NCBI RefSeq assembly: GCF_017876655.1
Contig: NZ_JAGIOK010000001.1
Coordinates: 1,612,001-1,676,000 of the forward strand
Direction of reading: 5' to 3'
Origin: Microbacterium imperiale
GTDB lineage: Bacteria > Actinomycetota > Actinomycetes > Actinomycetales > Microbacteriaceae
Length of the DNA: 64,000 bases
Shown here: one piece after another, positions 1-9,325 of the stretch
How the letters are laid out: each line of letters begins with the position of its first letter
Numbering within the stretch: the first letter of the stretch is position 1
The notes under the pieces: model-generated
Database searches by the model: none
Seen by the model: only the letters and a program-made list of their open reading frames with translations
Told to the model about the DNA's origin: nothing
Position numbers and translations under genes: made by a program

Positions 1-38
1 AGTACGAACCCAGAGCTGTCGCGACCAACCGATAGTGT

Positions 39-2198
39 GTGTGCCTCACGAACGATCGGATGACCATGGCCGGCGACGTACTCGCGGAAAACTTCGCGAA
101 TTCCGACGACACACTCTTGGAGCACGGCTTCGCCTTCATGGGAGCCGTTCACAGTCTCGTACAGACATCGAACTCCGCCACGAAGCCCGATTTGATCCTC
201 GCTGCCATCACTCACTCACTCAGCGACGGTGATAAGTCGGTGGGCGAACTTCGTGGAGAGGTGCATCGTGTGTGGCCCGGGGCAAAAGTAAGCCTTGGAG
301 ATGTCAGCTCTTCACTCATGATGGGGCAGGAGCTGGGGCTGCTGCGACCGATCGAGGCGCTTGACGATGCCGAGCTCTGGCAGCTCACTCCCCGCGGTGT
401 GCAGGATGTGCAGGGGCAGGAAGGGTGGGTCGAGCAACTTCGCGCGAGAGCAGCCCTCGATCTCCGCGAGAAAGCTCTGAGTGACCTCGACCTGACCATC
501 ACGGACGAGACCGCGGAGCTTTGGCTCGAACGTATCGTCGGAGCCTTGATAGCTGGGATCACGACCTCCCAGGACGCCTACCTCGGCCATGTGGACCATC
601 TAGTCGGCAGGCTACTGTCGCCTCGGAAGGTAGATCGAAGAGCGGTGCTCGCTCGGTTCGATAGCGGTGGTTCGGACCTGACTGTCCTTGAGTTTTTGAA
701 GGCCTGCACACTCACCGCGCTGGACCCGCTCGACCCCTTCGGGAACGAGCTGGTCTCTCTGATCACCACGGGTTGCGTCCTACACTCCTACGTCGCGGGA
801 CGGGACTCCGCGTCAGTCCTCGACGCATTGGGATCACCGAAGGGCCAGCGCGCGCTCATCGATACGCCAGTCCTTCTGGATCTGATAGGCCCGACGCGGG
901 TCAGTCGAACCGTCGCGCTCACGATCAGTATGGCGGTCGCGGCGGGTTGGGAGGTGATCGTGTGCGAACACTCGATCACCGAGCTCGTCGGTGTAGTCGA
1001 GTCGGAGTTGCCGCGTATTCGTCGGAGCTTTCAACAAGCGCACGACAGGGGCATCAAGGAGGAGTGGTACGCCAGCCTTTCTGCAGACCAACTCGCCTCG
1101 TACGCGGTAGAACTCCTGCGCGATGGAACGTACAAGTCGCTCGATCAGTTGCTCGGCGCCGCGGAGGCGATCTCCAAACGTCTGGATGATCTCCGGGTGA
1201 TCGTCCGACCTCACCATAATGAGAACGACCGGGCCAACGTCGAGCGGTGTAAGGCGGCACTCGAGGACGAGCTAGACGGCTTCTCCCGATCAGCCAACGC
1301 CATCCAAAGAGACGCCGAGTCGATGGCAGTGGTATGGCGCCGCCGGAGGCGACAGAACGCCAGCACCCGTTGGCCGGGAGGCTGGATCATAACGCCGGAC
1401 CGCCATCTAGCTGCCCCCTACAGCACGCTGGTTCGAACGGATCGGATCTCGATCAGCATGAGTGTCTCCCAATGGAGCACTCTGTTGTCGGTTACCGTGC
1501 CTCCTACCGACGTCGTCTCACTTGCGGAGGCAGCCGCGACCCAACTCGTGGAAGAGGCAATGTGGCTCCTCCCGTCGCGCTACACAAGTGATGTTGCCCT
1601 CGAACTCGCGCAGTTACTCGCCCCTGGCAATGGTGGTTCCTCGACGGATGTCCGATACGCCCAGATGACGCTGGACCTCGCGCTTGACTCAGGAAACAAC
1701 GAACGCACCGCCACCGCGATTGCGGCAGACGTTCTGGCTGCTCGCACCAAACGGCAGGAGCAGCTGGCAAGGCAAAAGGTCGAGAGCGCAAACCACACGG
1801 CTGCAGCGGCCGAAGCCTCTCGCCGCGCAGCGCAGTCGTTGGCTGCTGAAAAGGGTGTCGAGGCTCGGTCGGCCCAGGACGAGGTCCGATCGGCTAATGT
1901 CCGCATCTCCGACCTCGAGAAACAGGTCTCATGGCGGGGACGGCAGATCAAGCGCGTCTTGACTTCAGTCGGTATGGGCGCAGGTGGGGTGCTGGCGCTC
2001 GTTCTCGCGATCCTGATCGGCGCTTGGCCCCCAGTGATCATCGGGATGGTTGTGGCGTTTCTCGTCGGCGCCTGGATTCTGTACAAATGGTGCGTGAATG
2101 AAGGCGCCAGCCTGAGCCGCCTGCTTTGGGCGGCTCTCGTTCAGCTACTGGGGATCGTATCAGCGCTGGTCGGCCTCGTTGTGGACCTCTCGGGCTGA
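39..2198 (+). CDS. PIN-like domain protein with C-terminal membrane anchor
   Basis: 719 residues from a GTG; in-frame ATGs at 60 and 66 are alternative starts. Residues about 50-130 resemble a winged helix. Residues about 270-460 look PIN-like: an acidic residue at the end of a hydrophobic strand (ALIDTPVLLDLIG, D275), a second strand with VIVCEHSITEL (E310/E315), and a later WIITPDRHLA. This spacing of acidic residues is what PIN ribonucleases show, but the assignment is by eye. Residues about 570-640 are an Ala/Glu/Arg-rich coiled coil, followed by two hydrophobic segments (about 650-675 and 680-715). The layout suggests a nuclease-like body tethered to the membrane, as in some defence effectors. 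The gene stands alone, with a mobile-element fossil just downstream. Confidence 0.6.
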   Translation: MCLTNDRMTMAGDVLAENFANSDDTLLEHGFAFMGAVHSLVQTSNSATKPDLILAAITHSLSDGDKSVGELRGEVHRVWPGAKVSLGDVSSSLMMGQELGLLRPIEALDDAELWQLTPRGVQDVQGQEGWVEQLRARAALDLREKALSDLDLTITDETAELWLERIVGALIAGITTSQDAYLGHVDHLVGRLLSPRKVDRRAVLARFDSGGSDLTVLEFLKACTLTALDPLDPFGNELVSLITTGCVLHSYVAGRDSASVLDALGSPKGQRALIDTPVLLDLIGPTRVSRTVALTISMAVAAGWEVIVCEHSITELVGVVESELPRIRRSFQQAHDRGIKEEWYASLSADQLASYAVELLRDGTYKSLDQLLGAAEAISKRLDDLRVIVRPHHNENDRANVERCKAALEDELDGFSRSANAIQRDAESMAVVWRRRRRQNASTRWPGGWIITPDRHLAAPYSTLVRTDRISISMSVSQWSTLLSVTVPPTDVVSLAEAAATQLVEEAMWLLPSRYTSDVALELAQLLAPGNGGSSTDVRYAQMTLDLALDSGNNERTATAIAADVLAARTKRQEQLARQKVESANHTAAAAEASRRAAQSLAAEKGVEARSAQDEVRSANVRISDLEKQVSWRGRQIKRVLTSVGMGAGGVLALVLAILIGAWPPVIIGMVVAFLVGAWILYKWCVNEGASLSRLLWAALVQLLGIVSALVGLVVDLSG

Positions 2199-2329
2199 TA
2201 CCGGCCGTCGTAGGGAAAGGCGGAGCGTCGTTCCGCCGATGACCTGGATGCTGACGCAGTCGCCGATTTCAGCAACAAAGCCCGATCAGATCGGCTACTT
2301 GAGCATTGACGGTGGATCCAGTCGCAACC

Positions 2330-2540
2330 ACGCAGGCCCGACTCGATGTGGTCGACGCAGACCCGCTCGCAGCCGGCAGCGCCGAGCTCGACGGCCTAAG
2401 CGTTGGGGCCCCGCCCCCTCTTCGAGACCCGGGCTTTCGGCAGGGGGCGACGGATCGAGTCTCGGCGTGTCGCGCAGCTGCCCATGGACGTCGACGACGC
2501 CTGCCGGAACGATCGTTTGCGGGGATGCGACTAGGGTCAC
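2330..2540 (-). pseudogene. Fossil of a serine resolvase 5' end and leader
   Basis: Read on the minus strand, this stretch encodes RVSKRGRGPNA, a stop, then AVELGAAGCERVCVDH. It lines up with RVSKREQNPDAQAAELRAAG and CERVFVDHGES of the intact resolvase at 25322-25891. The upstream leader also matches: VPAGVVDVHGQLRDTPRLDP here against VSGGLVDVDEQARDTPRIDP there, read in the leader frame. The fossil has an in-frame stop and frame changes, and ends abruptly after about 200 bases. It marks an old insertion of the same element that now carries the arsenic island. Confidence 0.8.
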
Positions 2541-2543
2541 ACA

Positions 2544-2996
2544 ATGCCGATCCATCACTCAGGCGACAGCGAGCCCGACCCTCCCGTAGGCGCGTCCTTG
2601 GTCTTCGAAGACGATGTCGTTCGCGCGGTGATGAGGCACCTTCAGTCGGAGGGATGGACGATCGACTCGTTCGCGCTCAGCCACCAACACGGCGACGACG
2701 TAGTTGCCAGCCGAGGTCGTGAGCACCTGATCATCGAGGCGAAAGGGGACGGCAGCTCCAAGAGCACAACCGCGCGCTTCGGTAAGCCCTTTACGCGAAA
2801 CCAGGTGAGGACTCACGTAGCTGTCGCGGTGGCTCGGGCAATGCGAGCGACCTGTTCAGATGGAACTAGCGCTGGTCTTGCTCTTCCAGATTCCGAGTAC
2901 CACCGTGTCGAGATCGAACGCATCGCACCCGCACTGCACAAGCTAGGTATACGACTGTTCTGGGTCAGCCCAGATCACTCCGTCAAGACGGCGTGA
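2544..2996 (+). CDS. Small PD-(D/E)xK-like nuclease-fold protein
   Basis: 150 residues. The centre (about 48-70) reads HGDDVVASRGREHLIIEAKG: an Asp, a beta turn, then E-x-K at the end of a hydrophobic strand, the usual active-site layout of restriction-endonuclease-like folds. A later basic stretch (KPFTRNQVRTHV) could contact DNA. Length suits a single-domain Mrr/VSR-like or holiday-junction-type nuclease. The ORF ends 14 bases inside the convergent gene at 2983-3696. No partner methylase is visible, so a restriction role is not supported; the family assignment is an inference from the motif. Confidence 0.55.
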   Translation: MPIHHSGDSEPDPPVGASLVFEDDVVRAVMRHLQSEGWTIDSFALSHQHGDDVVASRGREHLIIEAKGDGSSKSTTARFGKPFTRNQVRTHVAVAVARAMRATCSDGTSAGLALPDSEYHRVEIERIAPALHKLGIRLFWVSPDHSVKTA

Positions 2997-3696
2997 TCTG
3001 ATGCTCGCCCCCGGAGCGCCAATGAGTAGGCGCGGGGCCAAACGCTCGCCGCGTGGCACGCACGGCGGTCTCGGCGAAGACGAGGTTCGCAGCGCCACCG
3101 ATGACAGCACCCAGCCCAAACGGCACCACTTTGCCGAGCACGATGATGCCTTGCTTGGTGCCGTACTTCGTGATGAAGTGACGACCGAGAACCTTGTTGA
3201 TAGCCGTAAGTTGCGAGGCCGGCACCTTCGCCACAATCGTCTTCGCCCAGTGCGGCCCCGTGCGCTGGGCTACCCGCTTGATCATCTCCGTACTGCCACC
3301 GCCAGCGAGAATGCCCATGATGAGAGTGCGCCGACGTTCGATCTCATCGACCCGCACCCCGTGGATGTGAGCGACCGAAAGCGCAAAGAGAGTGCTGAGC
3401 TCCAGTGATGTGAGAGCCTCACCGCCAGCCAGCACAAGCGCAGCGCCGGTCCCTACTCCCGGAGCCGCTGCCGCCGCCCCCACGCCGGCGCCGGTCCCGG
3501 TCAGAGCACTCCGGTACATGCGCTCCAACGACATGATCGCCTCGCTGGGCGTTCCATTGGGGTTCCGCTGGCGAGCCCGGATGAGGTTCTTCTCGATGAG
3601 GTCGGCCTGCACTCGAAGCGCCGTGTCAAGTGCCGTCTGCACGACGCCCTGCAAACCGCGACCGTCAACCGGCATCTCTTTCTCGTCCACTGTCAC
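2983..3696 (-). CDS. EcsC-like hypothetical protein
   Basis: 237 residues starting MTVDEKEMPVDG. Two glycine/alanine-rich hydrophobic stretches (about 68-95 and 195-215) flank a helical middle with IKRVAQRTGPHWAKTIV. The C-terminal KVVPFGLGAVIGGAANL resembles the conserved end of EcsC-family proteins, a poorly characterised membrane-associated family. The gene sits upstream of the integrase on the same strand, with a 163-base gap, and converges on the nuclease-like gene. Function is unknown; the EcsC similarity is judged from the motif alone. Confidence 0.55.
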   Translation of the reverse strand: MTVDEKEMPVDGRGLQGVVQTALDTALRVQADLIEKNLIRARQRNPNGTPSEAIMSLERMYRSALTGTGAGVGAAAAAPGVGTGAALVLAGGEALTSLELSTLFALSVAHIHGVRVDEIERRRTLIMGILAGGGSTEMIKRVAQRTGPHWAKTIVAKVPASQLTAINKVLGRHFITKYGTKQGIIVLGKVVPFGLGAVIGGAANLVFAETAVRATRRAFGPAPTHWRSGGEHQITPS

Positions 3697-3858
3697 AAGC
3701 TACTTCTTGAGCAGGAGCGCGAGCATTGCAAGGACGCTACCTTTGCGATTTCTGCTCGTTTTCGGGCACATCTGCGCCGGCAAGCTCACACTTGCGCACG
3801 GGCACCTACACCTAAAAGTGCACCAACATGCACCACGAGCCGCGCTACACCGGACCCG

Positions 3859-4992
3859 TTAGTCAGCTCGCGATAGCTGCTCTGTACGCCTGTGCGTCAA
3901 CGCGGCGGTGACATTGTCGAGGTCATCCGGAAACAGGGCTGCGTACGTGTCCAGTGTCACCTTCGCGGACTTGTGCCCGAGCATGCGCTGCACGACCTTG
4001 ACGTTGGCCCCCGCGCTGATGGCGAGAGATGCAGCGGTGTGACGCAGATCGTGCGGGGTCACACGGCGGAAGGTGGGATCGGCGTCCATACAACGACGCA
4101 CCGCGGCGGCGAACCACCCGCTGTAGGTGTTTCCGGGCCGGAGGTACGACCCGTTGGCCCCCTCCCAGAGCCGAATGTCGGGGCTCTTGCCTCGGCAGGC
4201 ACGCTCGATGGCGCCATCCAGAAACTCTGGATAAGCGACCAAGCGCTTCTCATGCGACTTCACCGACCCCAGATGGTGCGTGCCGTTGACGTCCGCCACG
4301 GCTTCCCGGATGTGAGCTCGACGGCGCTGACGATCAACGTTTCGCACCCGGAGCGCTGTCGCCTCGCCCCATCTAAGCCCCGTGTAGGCGAGGAAACGGA
4401 TTAGGTCTGGGTATCGGGATGCGAGCGCGAGCTCTTCGACCTGCGCGTGGTCGAGAAACACTTCGTCCGGGATGGGCTTTCTCTTGATCGTGAGCCCGCG
4501 AGCCGGATTCTTGAGCACCCTGTTGTCCTCGATGGCGTCGTCGAAGATGCCGGCCAGCAGGTCGCGGGCTCGCGCGACGGTGGTGTGAGAACGCGTGCGG
4601 CCGAGATCCGTTAGCCACGCTTCAACCTCGCGTCGGGTAACGGCGCCAACGGCATAGTGGCCCCAACGTGGGAGAACGTGCACACGCCATGCACTGTCAA
4701 CGGAGTGATGCGAACTGACCGTCACCTTGGCCCTATGCCGCACGAGCCACTCGGCGCCGATCTCAGCGACGGTCACCTTGGCGTCGGCACGGTCGATGTA
4801 CCCGCCCCGGAGCTTGGCGACTTCGACGGAAGCGAGGTGCGCTTCAGCATCCCGCTTCAGCTTGAAACCGCGATCATGACCCCGTGAGCCATCGGGCTTG
4901 CGGTACCAAACCTCGTAGAGCCGACCCTTGTTCTTCGTGGCGTACGCCCTGATCGTTCCCACGTCAGCAGGCTTCTTCCGCCGTACTCGCAT
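3859..4992 (-). CDS. int: Tyrosine site-specific integrase
   Basis: Phage/ICE-type integrase of about 377 residues. The N-terminus has an arm-binding domain rich in Arg/Lys (VWYRKPDGSRGHDRGF), then a SAM-like core-binding domain, then the catalytic domain. All key residues are visible: Arg in TGLRWGEATAL, Lys near SVKSHEKR, the HDLRH box, the second His in LGHKSAKV and the nucleophile Tyr in TLDTYAALF. I chose the ATG at 4992 because residues upstream of it (to 5118) overlap the excisionase and look non-coding. The 3' end lies near an AT-richer stretch (3700-3858) that could hold attP, but no tRNA-like target is visible. Confidence 0.93.
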   Translation of the reverse strand: MRVRRKKPADVGTIRAYATKNKGRLYEVWYRKPDGSRGHDRGFKLKRDAEAHLASVEVAKLRGGYIDRADAKVTVAEIGAEWLVRHRAKVTVSSHHSVDSAWRVHVLPRWGHYAVGAVTRREVEAWLTDLGRTRSHTTVARARDLLAGIFDDAIEDNRVLKNPARGLTIKRKPIPDEVFLDHAQVEELALASRYPDLIRFLAYTGLRWGEATALRVRNVDRQRRRAHIREAVADVNGTHHLGSVKSHEKRLVAYPEFLDGAIERACRGKSPDIRLWEGANGSYLRPGNTYSGWFAAAVRRCMDADPTFRRVTPHDLRHTAASLAISAGANVKVVQRMLGHKSAKVTLDTYAALFPDDLDNVTAALTHRRTEQLSRAD

Positions 4993-5236
4993 GCTCTTGC
5001 GCGAGAAGCCACGCATCCACCGCCTCGGGCCGGTAACGCACCGAACGTCCGATTCGGATGTATCTGGGACCACGGCCGGTGATACGCCACTCGCTAAGGT
5101 TGCGCTCGGTAGTGCCAAGTCGATCGGCGAGGGTGTCCGGCCGGATCAGAGCGTCAAGCAGTTCAGAGCTGGCGACAGCATCAGCCAAGCTCCGCACGGA
5201 CGTGGTTGCGGTTGCAGACAAGGGGCATCTCCTCAT
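4964..5236 (-). CDS. xis: Excisionase / AlpA-like helix-turn-helix protein
   Basis: About 90 residues from the ATG at 5236 (an upstream ATG at 5305 is possible). The conserved core is PDTLADRLGTTERNLSEW followed by GPRYIRIGRSVRYRPEAVDAW, the HTH_17/AlpA pattern of excisionases and small MerR-like DNA-binding proteins. It overlaps the integrase start by 29 bases, so the two are probably translated together. In such pairs this protein binds the attachment site and biases the integrase toward excision. Confidence 0.85.
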   Translation of the reverse strand: MRRCPLSATATTSVRSLADAVASSELLDALIRPDTLADRLGTTERNLSEWRITGRGPRYIRIGRSVRYRPEAVDAWLLAQEHASTAEEAC

Positions 5237-5581
5237 GGTGTGAGGAGTGCTTCCGACGGATCCCTGCCCGTCGTTGCGCCCTGTTACGACCGTCGGTCGT
5301 GGCACGGGAGTGTCTCCGCGCCGAGCTAGCCGTCATCGCGACAACACTCAGTTTTCGATTAGATCCACATGCTCCCACGCACCGCCGACATCTCGCGCTT
5401 CGCGCGCTTTAGTACGGAGGATCGATGCCACGACGGCACGCGATTGCCGATCGCTGACCGCACCAAATTCGAGCTGAGGTGGGCCTGATCGTCGTTCCTG
5501 GACGACCGCATCAGGTGTCACTAGCGCGGGGCGGGTGCGTGCGAGATCGCAGAACAACGGGCGCGGCGCGAAGAAACAGCG

Positions 5582-5613
5582 AGACCCCCTGATCCACGTG
5601 TGTGGGGGGGTCT
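5582..5613. terminator. Hairpin, possible terminator
   Basis: Perfect 8-base stem AGACCCCC / GGGGGTCT with a 16-base loop. It lies upstream of the excisionase in an intergenic stretch; no T-run follows on either strand, so termination is not certain. Confidence 0.35.
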
Positions 5614-7250
5614 GCATCCCCAAGCCTATCTCGCTCCGCGCATTCGGCCAACGGGAAGTGCAGCGGGACAGATTCTCTGCTGCTCTTCGACGCGAGTCCC
5701 TATCAGCTGAACGACCAAACGTTGACGGTGTGTAGCTCGCTCGCCGCTTCACCCCGTCCAGATACGCGAGTTCGCCGTTTCCTGAGTTCGCTGGCCTAGA
5801 TCACGCCATCGCAGACAGGTTGCAGCTGTGGATGCGGTCGACGTAGGCGAGAACTTCGCCTCGCTCGAGGACGCCGGCAGCGCGCTGCCGGTCTTGGAGC
5901 GGTCATTGATCGGGATCCAACTGAACGAGAGTGGCCGCGTCCGCTGGCGCCTCGCGAATGCCGACCCACGAAGCAGCGCGCCACTTGATCCTCCTTGTTG
6001 ACCCAGTCGATGGAGGTAGCCCCACCGGCATTGGACCCCGGCTGGCAGAACCGAGCGTCACGTAGGTTCGTCTGCGTCCTGGCCTCGCAAGGTCGATCGG
6101 CGTCCAGAGCTTTCCGCTGAGGGGTACAGCGAGTGCCGCGGCGCTCTGCGCCGACCCGTCGGCGCAGGTGGTAGAACCAGCGGGATCCGAGTAGTCCCCA
6201 TGCAGGGAGACGGACGGGCCCGCAGCCGCCCTTGCGGCGTAGGGAGTGCGGAGGCTCACCGCCGAAGCGCTCGGATACGAACCCGGCCTCGGGCGGCGCA
6301 CCAACCTCCAGCTCAGATACGCGGCAGGAGCGGCGACAATGATTCCGTTAAAGATTCGCGCAACGAATCCCTGGCGCGTGTTCGGCCCAGCCCCGAGGCC
6401 GGTGCTCGAACAAGCGGCGCAGCATGACGAGCTGCGACCGGTCTGGAAGGGCTTGCTCACCCGCGGGGCGGAGTCAGCGGGAGTCCAGAGACGCCCAGGG
6501 TGATGGGCTCGGCGCCGAGCTAAGCAATCGCGACGACCGGCTCGCGCGGTTGACAGCGACCGATACGCGCTGTCAGCCGTCGAAGCGCCAGGTCGGCACA
6601 AAGCGCAGGAGGCAGACGCGCGCAGTCTTTTCGAGACGCCTCCTCCGCGGTCGGGGGCTCCCGCTCGTCGGCGCGTGACTGCCGTGCGACGGACCACGCA
6701 AGCCACACGCCAGCGATCTCACAGAGGTCCCGATCTCGGCGACTTAGTTCGCCGCCGCCCGGTCGTGCTCGAGAGGCATCAAGAGATCGGAACCTCCCGC
6801 TGCGGCGCGAAGCGACGCAGTGGTCGAAGCGCCGTCTCCTCCGCGAATCCTCCGCGGCATCGCCGCACCGTCTCTCCCGCGTCCGCGAAGGACGCGGTCA
6901 GCCGCCGCCTGACACATCGGAGCAGCGCGAAGACGCGTCAGCGGCGGGAGCACCCGAAGACGCCCCGGTGGGGCGTCAGAGGGCGAGGAGCGGCAGCTCC
7001 GAGTGAGGGCCCGAGACGCGTCAGCGGTGAGGGTGAGGAAGACCAGGAGACCGAGCGAAGCGACAGTCTCAGGGGCTTCCGAAGAGGTGTCGGCTGTGCC
7101 GACCGCAGGGCAAGTTTCGACCGAGCGCAGCGAAGGGTGAAACGCAGCCCGGCGTCACCTCCCCTTATGCTCTTTTCTCTCTCTCCCTCGCATCCGAAGC
7201 TACAGCGCCGGATCGAGGTCATTTCTGCTGCTGCATCAGCGGTTTCTGTT

Positions 7251-7433
7251 GTCGACTGATCATCAGTCGACTGGACGATTCGGAGCATCGCGGAGGATTG
7301 TTCAGTCGACTGTGGCGACAGAAACCGTTGGAAAGACGGGGCTTGGTAGTCGACTGACTTTGGGCGCCATCGGCGTCTAGTCGACTGCTTCGAGCGCAGC
7401 GAGGTTGAGGGCGGCATCGCCCTCAGTCGACTG
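7251..7433. repeat. Array of six GTCGACTG octamers
   Basis: GTCGACTG occurs at 7251, 7266, 7305, 7349, 7380 and 7426, with irregular spacing of 15, 39, 44, 31 and 46 bases. Four of the six are extended on the left by A or CA toward the palindrome CAGTCGACTG. The first two form an inverted repeat of ten-base arms around one base (7251-7271). An outer inverted repeat, CGGTTTCTGT at 7240 and ACAGAAACCG near 7318, brackets the first three. The layout suggests a multi-site protein-binding locus (iterons, partition or transfer site), not a CRISPR. Confidence 0.7.
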
Positions 7434-7830
7434 CCCCGTCGCGGCCGCGGGCACGCGGTCGCTTTCGCCTCGCATCAGCGCAGGTCGGAGCATCGCTCAG
7501 ACCTCTTCGGTACGCGCTCTGACACTCTCTGTTGGACGCGGCAGCTCGCCAGAGATGACGTGGCCACCAGGTCTCGCGACAGCCGCTGCAAGCGGCGCTG
7601 GGAGGCTCTTCTTTCGCCTCATCGGCCGCGACTGTGGAGCGGCCAGGACACCACCGTGGTGGTCACGGAACTGGTCGCCGAGCACCGTCACGACAGCGGG
7701 CGCGCGCAGCGCCTGGGTGCCCCGATGCGGCGAGTATCGACGCTCGGCATCCACCCCCCGACCCGGAGGCGTTGTCACCTCGCAGCCCCTCGCGGCCGGC
7801 CCAGTCACCGTCGCGACCCGTCGCCTGATC

Positions 7831-7882
7831 GACTTCTCAACTGGCACCGGCTTTGGCCCCATTGACGCCCAGTTGAGAAGTC
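7831..7882. repeat. Perfect 14-base inverted repeat
   Basis: GACTTCTCAACTGG at 7831-7844 is repeated in inverse at 7869-7882, with 24 bases between. No T-tract follows either side, so it is more likely a protein-binding or processing site than a terminator. It lies 400 bases from the octamer array in the same gene-free region. Confidence 0.6.
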
Positions 7883-8685
7883 AGGACGTCGCTCTCTCAC
7901 CATCGGAGATCGGGATTCATCGCCGAGCCCCGCTCGGTGATGAGACTGCGCGACCATGCCTCCGGGGCGGAGCCCCCGGGGAGGGCTTTCGCCTCCATCT
8001 GGCTCCGCCGGCTGATCTGTTCCCTGGTCGGCAGCACCGCTGCCGGAAGCTCCCCGATCACGCTCTCCGACGGACGCAGGAACGAGCTGCTCTGCGCGGC
8101 TCCGGAGATCTCCTCAGAGGGGGAGGGAAGCGGCCCGTCAGCCCTGGCGAGACTGCAGCAGTTGAGGCCCCGAACAGCCCTCAGCCGTTCGGCGCGAGTG
8201 GAGAGGCGGCGACGCGAACGCGGACACTCCGAAGGCGGAGAAAGCGCAGCGAACGAAGCCGGAGGGTGGAAGCGGGCGCGGCGACGCAGCTCCAGTCGCT
8301 AGGGGCCTCGCAGGTCGCCCCCATCGCTTCACGCCCCCGACCCTTCAACCCCTCACCGCTGCTCGAGAACCAGCTTCCGGGGCCGGAAACCGTGACCAGT
8401 TTCCGGTCACTCGCCGCCCACGATGGACCCAGGTATGTCCGTGGCGTGACCTGACGGTGGGCATCGGCGGGGCGGCGACCATCGGGAGCGCTCGGAAGTC
8501 ATCGCTCCGCAGGGCGAATCGAGGCGGTGGCCGCCGCGTGACCAGACACGGGGCCCCGAGCGCCCAGCGGAAACCCACGCCCAGGCCGCGGGGTCCTCAT
8601 CGTGTCGCGACGGGCCATGTAGGGGACAGGGGCCGGTCACCAAGCGGGCAAGACCTGGCCACGGGGCGTCAGCCCGAAAGAAGAA

Positions 8686-8718
8686 GCCCCCGGTCGCAGC
8701 TGGTGCTGCGCCGGGGGC
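8686..8718 (-). terminator. Rho-independent terminator of the 8740-8976 gene
   Basis: Near-perfect hairpin GCCCCCGG ... CCGGGGGC with an inner CGCAGC-tggt-GCTGCG stem. Reading on the minus strand it starts 22 bases after the stop codon and is followed by TTCTTCTTTC. Confidence 0.8.
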
Positions 8719-8739
8719 GATTCGAAGGAGTCAGGGTGT

Positions 8740-8976
8740 TCAGCTCTGCGGCGCGTCGGGGCGGGCCCAGGCGGTCATCTCGGTCTCATGGATGACGTCC
8801 TCCCGCCCGTTGCTGTACCTGACCCATGCACGCCGCCGGCCTCGCCAGCCGGTGGTCGCGAGGATCAGCACCCCTTCGTGCTCGGGTGGGTCGAGCTCAT
8901 CCTGGCCTCTGAGTCGTAGATCAACCGTGCGCCCCGTGGCTGAGGCGAGGGACCGATAGGGACGATGTCGAGGCAT
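8740..8976 (-). CDS. Small hypothetical protein, 78 aa
   Basis: MPRHRPYRSL start, then a compact beta-rich core with EGVLILATTGWRGRRRAWVR and a polar end. Amino-acid composition is protein-like, unlike the frames of the preceding region, and a strong terminator follows directly, so the gene is probably real. The size and setting fit the small cargo genes of actinobacterial integrating elements. No family recognised. Confidence 0.6.
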   Translation of the reverse strand: MPRHRPYRSLASATGRTVDLRLRGQDELDPPEHEGVLILATTGWRGRRRAWVRYSNGREDVIHETEMTAWARPDAPQS

Positions 8977-9079
8977 GTGCTCTTCCTATCGGGCACCACC
9001 GGCATCTTGCTTCGCGCTCGACGGCGCAAAGCAGGAACCCCCGCCACCCGAGGGGGACGAGGGCCCCAGCAGGGAAACC

Positions 9080-9325
9080 TCAGTAGCCGCGATCGGCGGC
9101 GTCCATGAGCGCCCGGGTGAGGAGCCAGGTGCCGGACGCGTACAGCCCGGAGTTGGGTAAGCCGTTGAGCTCGACGACGGAGCGCTGGCGCTCGGCGTCG
9201 AGGGAGACGTCGAGCGCCACGGTGCCGCCGTGTTCCTCCGCAGCTCGCCGGCCGAGCTCGACGTGACTCTCCGCGCGAGCTACCGGGCTGAGCGGGCGAC
9301 GCCCGCCTCCGCGAACGGTGCACGA
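9080..9325 (-). pseudogene. 5'-truncated gene fragment of unknown function
   Basis: The frame from the TGA at 9080-9082 reads back as LNGLPNSGLYASGTWLLTRA then LMDAADRGY, preceded by HGGTVALDVSLDAERQRSVV. The composition is clearly protein-like, but a stop at 9326-9328 closes the frame and there is no plausible start near it. It looks like the C-terminal 70-80 residues of a larger protein whose 5' part has been lost. No family recognised. Confidence 0.5.

Larger units (their letters stand above)
5300..8685. other. Palindrome-rich region with no supported gene
   Basis: About 3.4 kb in which every frame on both strands is open for long stretches because of GC content, but translations are Arg/Ser/Pro-rich and show no domain. 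Short inverted repeats are dense, for example CGCGTCC-gcgaa-GGACGCG near 6880, GTCGG-ctgtg-CCGAC near 7090, and CCGGAAAC-N8-GTTTCCGG near 8385. The only weak coding candidate is on the minus strand ending at 5348 (RPALVTPDAVVQERRSG onward), which I do not call. The region lies between the integrase module and the next minus-strand gene and may hold cis-acting sites of the integrating element. Confidence 0.6.

Noticed and set aside
3700..3858. tRNA gene as integrase attachment site
   Set aside because: No cloverleaf or T-loop pattern is visible near the 3' end of the integrase, and no tRNA was found anywhere in the window.
7251..7433. CRISPR array
   Set aside because: Repeat unit is only eight bases, spacing is irregular, and there are no cas genes.
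5348..8454. Many long open frames on both strands, e.g. minus 5903-6706 and plus 7405-8454
   Set aside because: Translations are Arg/Ser/Pro-rich, lack domains, overlap each other in all frames and lack ribosome sites; this is expected from high GC without stops.
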